Assembly: GCF_022230925.1 (NCBI RefSeq)
Contig: NZ_JAKKFH010000008.1
Location: 1-64,000, forward strand
Direction of reading: 5' to 3'
Length of the DNA stretch: 64,000 nt
Source of the DNA: Micromonospora alfalfae
GTDB taxonomy: Bacteria; Actinomycetota; Actinomycetes; Mycobacteriales; Micromonosporaceae
Shown here: positions 27,118-35,583 of the stretch, in pieces
Numbering within the stretch: the first letter of the stretch is position 1
Layout: each line of letters opens with the position of its first letter
The notes under the pieces: generated by a model
Databases searched by the model: none
What the model was told of the DNA's origin: nothing
The model's input: the letters and a program-made list of their open reading frames with translations, nothing else
Made by a program: the position numbers and the translations under genes

Positions 27118-28659
27118 CTATCTGCGTATTTTATCCATCTTCATCGGGTCTCCGTCGCTGATGGCGGATACCGGGTCGGCGGTACGCCTGATCATCTGTG
27201 CCGTCACCCTGCGGTACGAGCCCGGGTCGACGGGGAACAGCCACTGCCGGGCCCGGGTCAGCGGGCCGACGTTGAGCCCCAACTCGTCGAGCACCTCGTC
27301 GACGTTGTGCATCGAGAACGGGATGATGTTCGTGCCGCGTGCGTGCCGCCCGTTGGTGCGCGTCGCCATCCAGAACAGCCGGGCGCGCACCTCGTCGCGC
27401 ATCCGGACCTCGGTCGGCAGTGTGATCCCACCCCGCAGGTACGCGGCCGTCCAGACCGCCGCCATCTCCGCGCTGAGCGGGCTGAAGAACGACGAGTTGT
27501 AGCCGGCGAACGTCAGCCGCGGCACGCCGATCGGCAGGATCTGCCGGTAGAGCATGAAGTTACCGGCGTCGTCCTGGAGCCGGGCGTGCAACGCGTCGTC
27601 GAAGAACGGCACGTGCTGGCGGAAGCCGGTGCCACAGATCACCAGGTCGGCGGGGAGCACAGTGCCGTCGGCCAGGCGGGCGGCGGGTCGGCCACCGTCG
27701 ACAAGCAACTCGGTGATCACCTGTTCCCGGTGCACGGCGATGCGGCCGTCGGTGACCCGCTCGAAGAAGCCCTCGGTGCCGAGGCTGACAGTGCTGCGGG
27801 CGATGTCCTCGAAGCTGCCCTTGGGCACCAGACCCAGCTCGCGCAGCTTGAACTGCCGGGTCGCGACAGCGCCGACGCTGTCGACCATGCGTCGGCGCAG
27901 ACCGTTCCCCGGGCCGTGCAGGAACCGCTCGAAGCCCCTCAGGTGCAGGTAGCGGAAGAGCGCCTCACCCATCCGGGTGAGCAGCAGGTACTTGTAGTTG
28001 AGCGCACCGCCGAGCTTGCGGGGCATCTTCCAGAGCAGCTCGCGCGCCACCACGTGGGTCTGGGCGGCCACCTCGCTCACCGGGACCGCCACGTCGCAGG
28101 ACGACTTGCCGTACCCGACCACGAGGACGTTCTTACCTCGGGCCGCCTCGAGGTCGTGGAACTCCCCCGTCGCCAGGACGCGCCCACCGGCTTCGGTGAA
28201 GCTCGCGTGCCCGTCGAAGGACGGGACGAACGGGTCGGAGAAGATGCCGTTGGCCACGATCAGGTGGTCGTACCGTTCCACTGTCAGCGGGGCCTGGGCG
28301 CCCGCCGGCCGCGAGGTGACCAGCCACCCGGTCTCGTCGTTGACAAGCTCGGCCGAGGCGACCTCCGTGGACAGGCGCAGCGCGCCGGCCAGGTCGAACT
28401 TCTCCACGTAGCTCTCCAGGTACCGCTGGACCTGCTCTCCCGACGGCCACTGCGGGTAGTCGGCGGGCATCGGCAGGTCGGAGAGGTGGTAGGTGCCCTT
28501 GTCGTTCTGGGTGTGCAGGCCGGGGTATCGGCGGGTACGACTCCACACCCCACCGACGTCTGGCGCGCGTTCGAACACTGTGACGTCGAACCCGCTCTGC
28601 CGCAGCACCTTCGCTGCGCTCACACCGGCGAATCCGGCACCGACGACGGCAATCCTCAT
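27118..28659 (-). CDS. Flavin-containing monooxygenase
   Basis: This is a 513-residue FAD/NADPH monooxygenase of the FMO/Baeyer-Villiger superfamily. The FAD site is VVGAGFAG (5-12) and the NADPH site is VVGYGKSSCD. The FxGxxxHxxxY-like signature is replaced by VLATGEFHDLEAARGKN. It is soluble. CGGAGGAG lies close before ATG 28659. It is divergent from an AraC-type regulator with 215 bases between, suggesting control by that protein. It may oxidise a ketone, amine or sulfur compound; substrate unknown. Confidence 0.88.
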   Translation of the reverse strand: MRIAVVGAGFAGVSAAKVLRQSGFDVTVFERAPDVGGVWSRTRRYPGLHTQNDKGTYHLSDLPMPADYPQWPSGEQVQRYLESYVEKFDLAGALRLSTEVASAELVNDETGWLVTSRPAGAQAPLTVERYDHLIVANGIFSDPFVPSFDGHASFTEAGGRVLATGEFHDLEAARGKNVLVVGYGKSSCDVAVPVSEVAAQTHVVARELLWKMPRKLGGALNYKYLLLTRMGEALFRYLHLRGFERFLHGPGNGLRRRMVDSVGAVATRQFKLRELGLVPKGSFEDIARSTVSLGTEGFFERVTDGRIAVHREQVITELLVDGGRPAARLADGTVLPADLVICGTGFRQHVPFFDDALHARLQDDAGNFMLYRQILPIGVPRLTFAGYNSSFFSPLSAEMAAVWTAAYLRGGITLPTEVRMRDEVRARLFWMATRTNGRHARGTNIIPFSMHNVDEVLDELGLNVGPLTRARQWLFPVDPGSYRRVTAQMIRRTADPVSAISDGDPMKMDKIRR

Positions 28660-28874
28660 GATCTCCTCCGAAGGACGTACGAACCGTGCCGGCGCTGACC
28701 GCCCGCGGTGGTCGCACGCTAGCGAGCAGACCGGGAAGGTCGCTATCCGCGCGACGCGGGCGCTGTCCGCAGTACGCGGCCGGACCCATTTCCTGTCGGG
28801 TCGGCGGCTTTCGGGTCTGGTCCGGGCCGGTCCCGCCTTACGGTCAGCGCGACGGGACGCCCGGGAGGTGTCGG

Positions 28875-29837
28875 ATGGATGCGGTGACGGTCCGGACGGA
28901 CGACGTCGACCGGGCTCGCGCCGAGGTGGGTCGGGTCTTCTGTCCACACCGGCTCACCCCGCAGGCGGGCGTGCACGCCGTGCGACTGCGGATGGCGGCT
29001 CGTCGGGCGGGCGGGGTGGGCGTCATCGACCTGGACTACGGGCAGGCGGTGCGCATCCAACCGCCCGCGCTGGAGACCTTCTACCTCGTTCAGATCCCCA
29101 GCGCCGGCAGCACGATGGTCCGGCACGCCGGTCAGACGGTGACCTCGACCCCGGACGTCGCCTCGGTGCTGTCCCCGTACGACTCCTCGGACATGCGGTG
29201 GTCCGAGGGATCACCCCACCGGATCTTCTACGCCGACCGGCGCGCCGTCGACCGGGAACTCGCCCGCCTGCTGGGCCACCCGGTGGACGACCCGGTCCGC
29301 CTCGACGTCGGCATGCTCATGACCACGCCGACCGCGCAGGCGTGGGCGCGCGGGGTGGCGTTCCTCGCCGACGAGCTGTCCCAACCGGCGGACGCGTCCC
29401 TCTTCGACCACCCGCAGGTGGCCGCCCGTTTCGAACAGGCACTGATCGGCAAGCTGTTGCTGGCCCATCGGCACAGCCACTCCCACCTCCTGACCGAGCC
29501 GGGCCGGCACGCCCACCCCGGGCGTCTCGTCCGGCGGGCCCGCGCCCTGATCTCCGAACACCACGGCGAGGCGCTGACCGTCGGTGACGTCGCCGAGGCG
29601 CTACGGGTGAGCGTACGAACGCTGCAGGACTGTTTCCGCCGCGAGTTGCAGACCACCCCTACCGCGTACCTGCGGGCCTGCCGGCTCGACGCGGCGCACC
29701 GCACGCTTCGCTCGGCCGCGCCGGGGGTGTCCGTGACGACGGTCGCCCTGCGACACGGCTTCGTGCACCTCGGCCGGTTCGCGACCGAGTATCGGAGCCG
29801 GTTCGGCGAGTCGCCGTCGACGACCCTGCGCCGCTGA
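28875..29837 (+). CDS. AraC-family regulator
   Basis: This is a 320-residue regulator with a cupin-like AraC_binding_2 N-terminal domain (about 20-190) and a C-terminal double HTH (EALTVGDVAEALRVSVRTLQD, then VSVTTVALRHGFVHLGRFATEYRSRFGESP). ATG 28875 has GGGAGG 7-8 bases upstream. Divergent from the flavin monooxygenase gene, its most probable target. No clear operator was identified in 28660-28874. Confidence 0.88.
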   Translation: MDAVTVRTDDVDRARAEVGRVFCPHRLTPQAGVHAVRLRMAARRAGGVGVIDLDYGQAVRIQPPALETFYLVQIPSAGSTMVRHAGQTVTSTPDVASVLSPYDSSDMRWSEGSPHRIFYADRRAVDRELARLLGHPVDDPVRLDVGMLMTTPTAQAWARGVAFLADELSQPADASLFDHPQVAARFEQALIGKLLLAHRHSHSHLLTEPGRHAHPGRLVRRARALISEHHGEALTVGDVAEALRVSVRTLQDCFRRELQTTPTAYLRACRLDAAHRTLRSAAPGVSVTTVALRHGFVHLGRFATEYRSRFGESPSTTLRR

Positions 29838-29868
29838 CTTCTGCCAGCTGCCGCGCCTCGCCCGGTCC

Positions 29869-29899
29869 TTGCCTTGACGCTGACGACAAGGTTTAGCGT
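29869..29899 (+). promoter_or_regulatory. MerR-type promoter of the merR/thioredoxin pair
   Basis: TTGCCT (29869-29874) and TAGCGT (29894-29899) are separated by 19 bp, the stretched spacer typical of MerR-activated promoters. The spacer holds a dyad, CCTTG (29872-29876) and CAAGG (29887-29891). It lies 30 bases upstream of the MerR start, consistent with autoregulation. Confidence 0.65.
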
Positions 29900-29928
29900 T
29901 GTCGCGACGGGCCGATGGAGGAGGTCGG

Positions 29929-30312
29929 ATGCTCATTGGCGAGCTGGCTGAACGGGCCGGCACGAGCCCTCGCACGCTGCGCTACTACGAGGCGCACGGA
30001 TTGGTACGGGCGCAGCGCTCCGCCAACGGCTACCGCGTCTATGACGAGACGGAGCTACGCGTCGTGCGGGAGATCCGGGCTCTGCTCGACGTCGGTTTCG
30101 GCCTCGACGATGTCCGCCCGTTCGTCGCCTGCCTGCGGGCCGGCAACACCTCCGGCGACGTCTGCCCGGACTCGGTGGTGGTGCTGCGGCGCAAGATCGC
30201 CGAGGTCGACGTCGTCATCGACCGGCTCGGCGCGGTGCGGGAGCAACTGCACAGTCAACTCACCCACGCGATCGCACATCGGGAGAGAACATGCCTCCGA
30301 AGGCAGAAGTAG
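29929..30312 (+). CDS. MerR-family regulator
   Basis: This is a 127-residue MerR-type regulator. The winged HTH is MLIGELAERAGTSPRTLRYY, then VRAQRSANGYRVYDETELR; a coiled-coil follows (about 84-112). Cys68 and Cys79 in PFVACLRAGNTSGDVCPDS could form a redox or metal sensor. ATG 29929 has GGAGGAGG upstream. It overlaps the start of the thioredoxin gene by 22 bases, so the two are co-expressed and the regulator probably senses thiol or redox stress. That last point is an inference. Confidence 0.9.
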   Translation: MLIGELAERAGTSPRTLRYYEAHGLVRAQRSANGYRVYDETELRVVREIRALLDVGFGLDDVRPFVACLRAGNTSGDVCPDSVVVLRRKIAEVDVVIDRLGAVREQLHSQLTHAIAHRERTCLRRQK

Positions 30313-30638
30313 GCTCGCTGGTCACTGTCACCGACGACACGTTCACGGAGCTGGTGCTGGCCAGCGACCGGCCCGTGGTCGTCGATTTCTGGGCGGACTG
30401 GTGCCCGCCCTGCAAGGCCATCGAGAAGAGCCTTGCCGAACTGGCCCAGGAGTTCGGTGACCGGATGGTCGTGGCGAAGCTCAACTCCGACGAGAACCCG
30501 AGAGCGACCCGTAGCTACCGCGTGATGTCCCTGCCGACGCTGCTGGTGTTCCGTCAGGGCGAGGTGGTCGGCTCGACGGTGGGGTCCAGGCCGAAGACGT
30601 ACCTGCGACAGACCCTGACCGCACAGGCCGGCTGGTGA
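30291..30638 (+). CDS. trxA: Thioredoxin with CPPC active site
   Basis: This is a 115-residue thioredoxin-fold protein. The active site is W37-C38-P39-P40-C41 in VVVDFWADWCPPCKAIEK, and the cis-Pro segment is MSLPTLLVF. The usual thioredoxin motif is CGPC; a second Pro in place of Gly is known in some variants and alters redox potential. Without a signal peptide it acts in the cytoplasm. Its start lies inside the merR-type gene. Confidence 0.92.
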   Translation: MPPKAEVGSLVTVTDDTFTELVLASDRPVVVDFWADWCPPCKAIEKSLAELAQEFGDRMVVAKLNSDENPRATRSYRVMSLPTLLVFRQGEVVGSTVGSRPKTYLRQTLTAQAGW

Positions 30639-30812
30639 CAACCAGCAGCGCCGGTTGGCGCCGTCGGAGAACCAGGTGGTGACCGACGGCCAACATCAGC
30701 TCCGGAAATCGTTATCCCGGTCCGGTCGGCCAGTCTCCTGAGGGGAGGCAGATGGCGATCTTCCGTCATCGCCTGCATCAGGTAGGTACGACCAGGTGAG
30801 GGAGTCGAGACG

Positions 30813-31907
30813 ATGCGCGCAACCGGCCAGGGTGAAGCGGACGCCGCAAGGGGCAACCGAGGCGTCCACGCGGAACCCCGACGCGGGATGCTCGGCCGCC
30901 TCCCGATCGGTGCGCGGCGACTGCTGTGGCCGCTCGTCGTGGCCGCCGCGGTCGCCGTACTGGTGACCGGTGTGGTCGTCGTGGTGCAGCCGACCGGGCC
31001 GACGCCCACCCCGGCGGCGACGCAGGCGCTCGACGCGCCCCCGCCTGCGAGCCCACTGCCGGGCACACCCGCCGCGACCACGCCCGCCCCCACCACGAGC
31101 CCGGCGGGAGCGACCCCGACGCCGACGCCTACCGCGAAGCCGACGACGGCGCGTCCGGTCGCCCCGGCGGTGACCTCGAAGCGCAAGGGCGTCGGGGTGT
31201 GGACCTTCGACGGCGTCAGTCAGGCGCTGGCCAACTCCGGGGCGAGTTGGTACTACACCTGGGACGTGGCCCATTCGGGCATCAACAGCCCGAAGGGCGC
31301 CGAGTTCGTCCCGATGATCTGGGGGGCGAAGAGCGTCACCGCCACCAACCTGCAACAGGCCAGGAAGAACGGCCGCCACCTGCTCGGGTTCAACGAGCCG
31401 GACCTGAAGGGTCAGGCGGAGATGACAGTCGAGCAGGCGTTGGAGCTGTGGCCGCAGCTGCAGGCCACCGGTCTTGCGCTGGGCAGCCCGGCGGTGGCCT
31501 GGGGCGGCGACCGGCCGGGCGAATGGCTGGACCGGTTCATGGCCGGGGCGAAACAGCGCGGCTACCGCGTCGACTTCATCGCCCTGCACTGGTACGGCGG
31601 CGACTTCACCACCGCCAACGCGGTCAACCAGCTCAGGTCGTACCTGCAGGCCGTGCACGACAGGTACCAACTGCCGATCTGGCTCACCGAGTTCGCCCTG
31701 ATCGACTTCTCCAACGGCGTCCGCTTCCCCACCCAGGCACAGCAGTCCGCCTTCCTCACCGCGGCGACCCGGATGCTGGGTGGGCTGTCCTGGCTACAGC
31801 GGTACGCGTGGTTCGGCCTGCCCGCCACCGACAAGGACCAGACCGGGCTGTTCCGCACCGGCGGCACCGCCACCACCGTCGGCCGCGCCTACCAGGCGGC
31901 GCGCTGA
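30813..31907 (+). CDS. Secreted GH128-like beta-1,3-glucanase
   Basis: This is a 364-residue protein with a cytoplasmic basic N terminus, one membrane anchor/signal helix (about 38-60), and a long Pro/Thr/Ala linker (about 62-118). The glycosyl-hydrolase catalytic domain is of the Asl1/GH128 type. LGFNEPD (acid/base Glu) and WLTEFA (nucleophile Glu) are the hallmark catalytic motifs, and FIALHWYGG lies between them. GH128 enzymes cut beta-1,3-glucan, for example of fungal walls. The 174-base gap upstream holds no gene I can identify. Confidence 0.85.
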   Translation: MRATGQGEADAARGNRGVHAEPRRGMLGRLPIGARRLLWPLVVAAAVAVLVTGVVVVVQPTGPTPTPAATQALDAPPPASPLPGTPAATTPAPTTSPAGATPTPTPTAKPTTARPVAPAVTSKRKGVGVWTFDGVSQALANSGASWYYTWDVAHSGINSPKGAEFVPMIWGAKSVTATNLQQARKNGRHLLGFNEPDLKGQAEMTVEQALELWPQLQATGLALGSPAVAWGGDRPGEWLDRFMAGAKQRGYRVDFIALHWYGGDFTTANAVNQLRSYLQAVHDRYQLPIWLTEFALIDFSNGVRFPTQAQQSAFLTAATRMLGGLSWLQRYAWFGLPATDKDQTGLFRTGGTATTVGRAYQAAR

Positions 31908-31908
31908 C

Positions 31909-32802
31909 CTACAGCACGTCGACGTGGTCCCGCCAGGAGTGCTGCGGCTCGTACCCCAGCACCCGGCGGGCCTTGTCGATGCTGAGCAGCGTCTCGTGCT
32001 CACCCAGCTCCTTGCGGATCTCGACACCCGGGTAGACCTCGGCCATCAGGCTGGCGCTGGACCTGCTCATGACGGTGTCGGCGTTGGCGATGACGAAGAC
32101 GTCGGCACCGGGCTGGTCGTGGGCGAGGGCGCGCTCGACCGCCTGGGCCCCGTCGCGGGCGTCGATGTAGCCCCACAGGTTCCACCGGCGCAACTGCGGG
32201 TCGGCGTCGAACGAGGGGAACGGCGCGTAGTCCTCGACGTCCATCACGTTGGAGAAGCGCAGCCCCACCATGACCAGCTCCGGGTCCCACCGGCAGAAGT
32301 GCCGGGCCATCTCCTCCTCCAGGGCCTTGTTCAGCGAGTACGTCGACTCGGGTCGGGGCGCGTACTCCTCGTCGACCGGCGCGTACGGCGGCGGGGTGTC
32401 GAACGGCAGCCCGAGCACCGTCTCGCTCGACGCCCAGACGACCCGCTTGATCCCGGCCGCCCGGGCCGCGGCGAACACGTTGTACGTGGCGGCGGAGTTG
32501 TTCGCGAAGGTGGTCGCGTTCGACATCAGCCCCGGGGCCGGGACCGCCGCGAGGTGCACTACCGCGTCGACGCCGCCCGCGTGCTCGTCGGCGCCCCCGG
32601 TGAACGCCTCCACCACCTGCCCGTAGTCGGTCAGGTCGACCAGCAGGAACTCGCCGTTGACGTCGCGCGGGTCGCGGCCACCGGCACGGTCCACCGCCAG
32701 CACGTCGACGCCCACGGCGCGCAGGTGGCCGACCACGGCCCGGCCGAGCTTGCCGGTGGCACCGGTGACGACGACACGCCTGGGCAGTGCGGATTCGCTC
32801 AT
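31909..32802 (-). CDS. NAD-dependent epimerase/dehydratase
   Basis: This is a 297-residue extended short-chain dehydrogenase. The nucleotide site is VVVTGATGKLGRAVV; VVHLAAVPAP, a Ser in VWASSETVLG, and the catalytic Tyr/Lys pair in STYSLNKALEEE follow. It most resembles NAD-dependent epimerase or uronate-dehydrogenase-like proteins. ATG 32802. The stop codons of this gene and the GH128 gene are one base apart, tail to tail. Confidence 0.87.
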   Translation of the reverse strand: MSESALPRRVVVTGATGKLGRAVVGHLRAVGVDVLAVDRAGGRDPRDVNGEFLLVDLTDYGQVVEAFTGGADEHAGGVDAVVHLAAVPAPGLMSNATTFANNSAATYNVFAAARAAGIKRVVWASSETVLGLPFDTPPPYAPVDEEYAPRPESTYSLNKALEEEMARHFCRWDPELVMVGLRFSNVMDVEDYAPFPSFDADPQLRRWNLWGYIDARDGAQAVERALAHDQPGADVFVIANADTVMSRSSASLMAEVYPGVEIRKELGEHETLLSIDKARRVLGYEPQHSWRDHVDVL

Positions 32803-32871
32803 GACCACATCTTCGCCGGGGGCCAACGGGGACGCACACGCGGGTACGGCGTTACCCCTAGCATGATCGAC

Positions 32872-33282
32872 ATGGATATCACGATTCACACCTGCTCCCT
32901 GCCGCACACCGACCCGGACGCCTCCCTGGCCTTCTACCGCGACGCCCTCGGCTTCGAGGTCCGTAGCGACGTCGGTCAGGGCGCGATGCGTTGGATCACG
33001 GTCGGCCCCGCCGACCAGCCCGGCACGTCCATCCTCCTGGCGCCGCCGGCCGCTGACCCCGGGGCGACCGAGGACGAGCGCCGCACCATCACCGAGATGA
33101 TGGCCAAGGGCACCTACGGCTGGATCCTGCTGGCCACGCGGGACCTCGACACCACCTTTGAGAAGGTGCAGGCCGGCGACGCCGAGGTCGTCCAGGAGCC
33201 GACCGAGCAGCCGTACGGCATCCGCGACTGCGCCTTCCGCGATCCCGCCGGCAACCTGGTCCGTATCCAAGAGCTTCGCTGA
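32872..33282 (+). CDS. VOC family protein
   Basis: This is a 136-residue single VOC domain: ITIHTCSLPHTDPDASLAFYRDALGFEV, then WILLATRDLDTTFEKVQ and IRDCAFRDPAGNLVRIQEL. It probably binds a metal through the His and Glu of these segments. Metabolite unknown. An in-frame ATG at 32863 would add 3 residues; neither start has a clear ribosome site, so translation may be leaderless. Confidence 0.82.
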   Translation: MDITIHTCSLPHTDPDASLAFYRDALGFEVRSDVGQGAMRWITVGPADQPGTSILLAPPAADPGATEDERRTITEMMAKGTYGWILLATRDLDTTFEKVQAGDAEVVQEPTEQPYGIRDCAFRDPAGNLVRIQELR

Positions 33283-33379
33283 GCCGCCCGGTCCTCGATC
33301 TGCGCCGTTCGCGAGAGCTGACGAGACCGGTCAGAAATCAAGAAGCACCGGCCGCCCGGCCGCAAATAGCGTCATCGCC

Positions 33380-33532
33380 ATGACATCGATCGCATCCGTC
33401 ACCCTCGACGTGGCCGACCCCGCGGCCACCCAGCGCTTCCACACCGCCGCCTTCGGTCTGGACAACGGCGGGCATTTCACCGACCCGGACGGGTTCGTCT
33501 GGGAAGCCTCATCGCTGGCCACCGCGAAGTAA
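33380..33532 (+). pseudogene. Internally deleted glyoxalase-like gene (50-residue remnant)
   Basis: The frame encodes MTSIASVTLDVADPAATQRF through AAFGLDN and then jumps to GGHFTDPDGFVWEASSLATAK. The first half matches the extreme N terminus, and the second the extreme C terminus, of a two-VOC-domain actinomycete protein of about 230-250 residues. The roughly 200 middle residues are absent without loss of frame. No complete VOC fold remains. It could still be translated, as the next gene begins 11 bases later and may rely on coupling. Family comparison is from memory. Confidence 0.65.
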
Positions 33533-33543
33533 CTGGAGGAAGC

Positions 33544-33999
33544 ATGACGGAAGTTCCGCCGCGTGGGCTTGAGCAGAGGCTTCGGGACACTAGCGCCAGA
33601 CTGGAGAACGACATCGACCTCTGGGTCGCGACGGCGGGTTCCCCCGGGGGCGTACACCTCATCCCACTGTCGTTCCTCTGGGACGGTGCCGCGTTCCTCG
33701 TCTCAACGCCGCGCGACTCGATCACCGGCCGCAACCTGGTGGCTGATGGCCGGGTACGCCTCAGCCTCGGGCCGACGCGCGACGTCGTCATCGTCGACGG
33801 CACCGCCGAGCCGGTGGACATCGCCGACCTCGGCCCGCAGACGGGTGCTGCGTTCGCGACGAAGACGGGCTTCGACCCGAGCGGTCTCGACGAGCCCTAC
33901 CAGTACTTTCTGATCCGACCGCAGCGTATCCAGGCCTGGCGGGAGGCGAACGAGCTGAAGGGACGCGTCCTCATGCGGGACGGCCGCTGGCTCGGCTGA
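33544..33999 (+). CDS. Split-barrel flavin/F420-binding protein (PPOX-type)
   Basis: This 151-residue protein fits the pyridoxamine-phosphate-oxidase-like split barrel: LENDIDLWVATAGSPGGVHLIPLSFLWDG, STPRDSITGRNLVADGRVRLSLG and DVVIVDGTAEPV. Relatives are F420- or FMN-dependent reductases. The ribosome site GGAGGAAGC precedes ATG 33544. Located directly after the deleted glyoxalase remnant. Substrate unknown. Confidence 0.78.
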   Translation: MTEVPPRGLEQRLRDTSARLENDIDLWVATAGSPGGVHLIPLSFLWDGAAFLVSTPRDSITGRNLVADGRVRLSLGPTRDVVIVDGTAEPVDIADLGPQTGAAFATKTGFDPSGLDEPYQYFLIRPQRIQAWREANELKGRVLMRDGRWLG

Positions 34000-34084
34000 A
34001 CGCGCGATGTACCTGTAGCACCATGATCCGGGCGGGCGGGTGCGTAACGTGCAGGGGTAAACGTTGTCGCGACGAGGAGACTTC

Positions 34085-34504
34085 ATGTCCAAGCCACCGC
34101 TTCCCGAGGCCGCGGTCGCCATGCTCCAGAAGCCGAACCCCGCCGTCATGACCACCCTGCGCAACGGTGGCCAGCCGGTGTCCGCCGCCACCTGGTACCT
34201 GTGGGAGGACGGCCGGATCCTGGTGAACATGGACGAGAGCCGCCGCCGGCTGGAGCATGTCCGCAACGACCCCCGGGTGTCCCTGACAGTGCTCGACGAG
34301 GCTGGCTGGTACACCCACGTCAGCATCATCGGGCACGTCGCCGAGCTGCGCCCCGACGAGGGCCTGGCGGACATCGACCGGTTGTCCAAGCACTACACGG
34401 GCAACGCGTACCCACGCCGGGAACGTGCCCGGGTCAGCGCTCTGATCGAGATCGACCGCTGGCACGGTTGGGGCGCGCAGAAGGACAACAACCAGGTCGG
34501 CTGA
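34085..34504 (+). CDS. F420-dependent PPOX-class reductase-like protein
   Basis: This is a 139-residue split-barrel protein with the F420-dependent group's signature start (AVAMLQKPNPAVMTTLRNGGQPVS), then ILVNMDESRRRLEHVRNDPRVSLTVLD and LIEIDRWHGW. It probably binds deazaflavin F420. ATG 34085 has GAGGAGA 6-7 bases upstream. A second, diverged split-barrel gene lies immediately before it, but the two are not close duplicates. Confidence 0.83.
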   Translation: MSKPPLPEAAVAMLQKPNPAVMTTLRNGGQPVSAATWYLWEDGRILVNMDESRRRLEHVRNDPRVSLTVLDEAGWYTHVSIIGHVAELRPDEGLADIDRLSKHYTGNAYPRRERARVSALIEIDRWHGWGAQKDNNQVG

Positions 34505-34513
34505 CCGTTGCCG

Positions 34514-34543
34514 CGCCCTGGCACCCTCGACGGTGCCAGGGCG
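34514..34543. terminator. Bidirectional hairpin between convergent genes
   Basis: Perfect 12-bp arms (34514-34525, 34532-34543) and a 6-nt loop, between the F420-type gene (+, stop 34504) and the symporter gene (-, stop 34554). Confidence 0.8.
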
Positions 34544-34553
34544 TCGTCAGCCG

Positions 34554-35438
34554 TCAGGGCGTCAGGGCGGTGGCGGACCGGGCGCCGACGCGGGTCACCA
34601 GGACGCCGAAGGCCGCCGCGGTGAAGAACATGACGATGCCGTAGACGGCGCCCGGGATCGCCATCTGGGTGCTGTTGAGCAGCGCCGGGCTGAGCGCGAT
34701 GGTGATGGCCAGGGTGCTGTTGTGGATGCCGATCTCGAAGCCAGCCGCCGTCGCGGCGCTCCGGTCGACACCGGCGAGGCGCGGCACCCCGTACCCGATG
34801 GCGAGGCTGAGCAGGTTGAAGGCGAGCACCGCCAGGCCGACCGAGACGAAGTAGTCGGCGATGTTCTCCCGCTCGCCGAGCACCGCGCCGGCGATCACCG
34901 CGACGAGGACGACGACGGAGAGGATCCGGACCGGGCGGTTCAACCGCTCGGCCACCTGCGGCATGCGTGCCCGGATGAGCATTCCGATCGCGACCGGGAC
35001 GAGCACGATGGCGAAGACCTGGAGCACCTTGTCGAACTGCAGGCCGATGCTTTTCCCGTCGGGCAGGAAGTACGCCGCCGACAGGTTGACCAGGATCGGC
35101 AGGGTGACCACGGCGAGCACCGAGTTGATGGCGGTCAGGGTGATGTTCAGGGCCACGTGCCCGCCGAACAGGTGGCTGTAGAGGTTCGCAGTGGTGCCGC
35201 CCGGTGACGCGGCCAGCAGCATCATGCCGACGGCCAGCTCGGGTGCCAGGTCGAACGCGAGGACGAGGCAGAAGCAGAGCGCCGGCAGCACCAGCACCTG
35301 GCAGACCAGGGCGATGACGGCGGCTCGTGGATGGTGGGCCACCCGACGGAAGTCCGCAATTGTCAGTCCGAGACCCAGACCGAGCATGATGATGCCGAGG
35401 GCGACGGGTAGTCCGATCAGAGTCACGGCGGAGTCCAT
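34554..35438 (-). CDS. Bile acid:sodium symporter family (BASS) transporter
   Basis: This is a 294-residue polytopic protein with 9-10 membrane helices. The family hallmark ASPGGTTANLYSHLFGG and a second crossover region (GFEIGIHNSTLAITIAL) contain the sodium-binding and transport elements. It likely co-transports an organic anion with sodium. A perfect dyad 11 bases before the start codon suggests specific repression. Confidence 0.88.
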   Translation of the reverse strand: MDSAVTLIGLPVALGIIMLGLGLGLTIADFRRVAHHPRAAVIALVCQVLVLPALCFCLVLAFDLAPELAVGMMLLAASPGGTTANLYSHLFGGHVALNITLTAINSVLAVVTLPILVNLSAAYFLPDGKSIGLQFDKVLQVFAIVLVPVAIGMLIRARMPQVAERLNRPVRILSVVVLVAVIAGAVLGERENIADYFVSVGLAVLAFNLLSLAIGYGVPRLAGVDRSAATAAGFEIGIHNSTLAITIALSPALLNSTQMAIPGAVYGIVMFFTAAAFGVLVTRVGARSATALTP

Positions 35439-35448
35439 GGCACAACAT

Positions 35449-35466
35449 CGTTACCACCCGGTAACG
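35449..35466. promoter_or_regulatory. Dyad operator upstream of the symporter gene
   Basis: CGTTACC-ACCC-GGTAACG, a perfect 7-bp inverted repeat between the symporter start (35438) and the divergent chitinase promoter (35498). Could control either gene; the regulator is not adjacent. Confidence 0.5.
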
Positions 35467-35497
35467 CCGCAACAATCCCCCATGCGGCTGGACGCTC

Positions 35498-35526
35498 TTG
35501 ACCCCGGACGGTGATCGGCTTAACTT
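35498..35526 (+). promoter_or_regulatory. Sigma-70-type promoter of the chitinase gene
   Basis: TTGACC (35498-35503), a 17-bp spacer, and TAACTT (35521-35526), 58 bases before the chitinase start. The good match and spacing support vegetative-sigma expression. I see no DasR-like repeat here. Confidence 0.6.
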
Positions 35527-35583
35527 CATCAATCAGATAAGTGTCTTTACTAATTCTGCTTGATGCCTCGTGGGAGTGTGCCG

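Noticed and set aside
30639..30812. Possible riboswitch in the leader of the GH128 gene
   Set aside because: Short GATGGCGAT/ATCGCCTGC pairing exists, but no conserved riboswitch core (c-di-GMP, ydaO or other) could be recognised.
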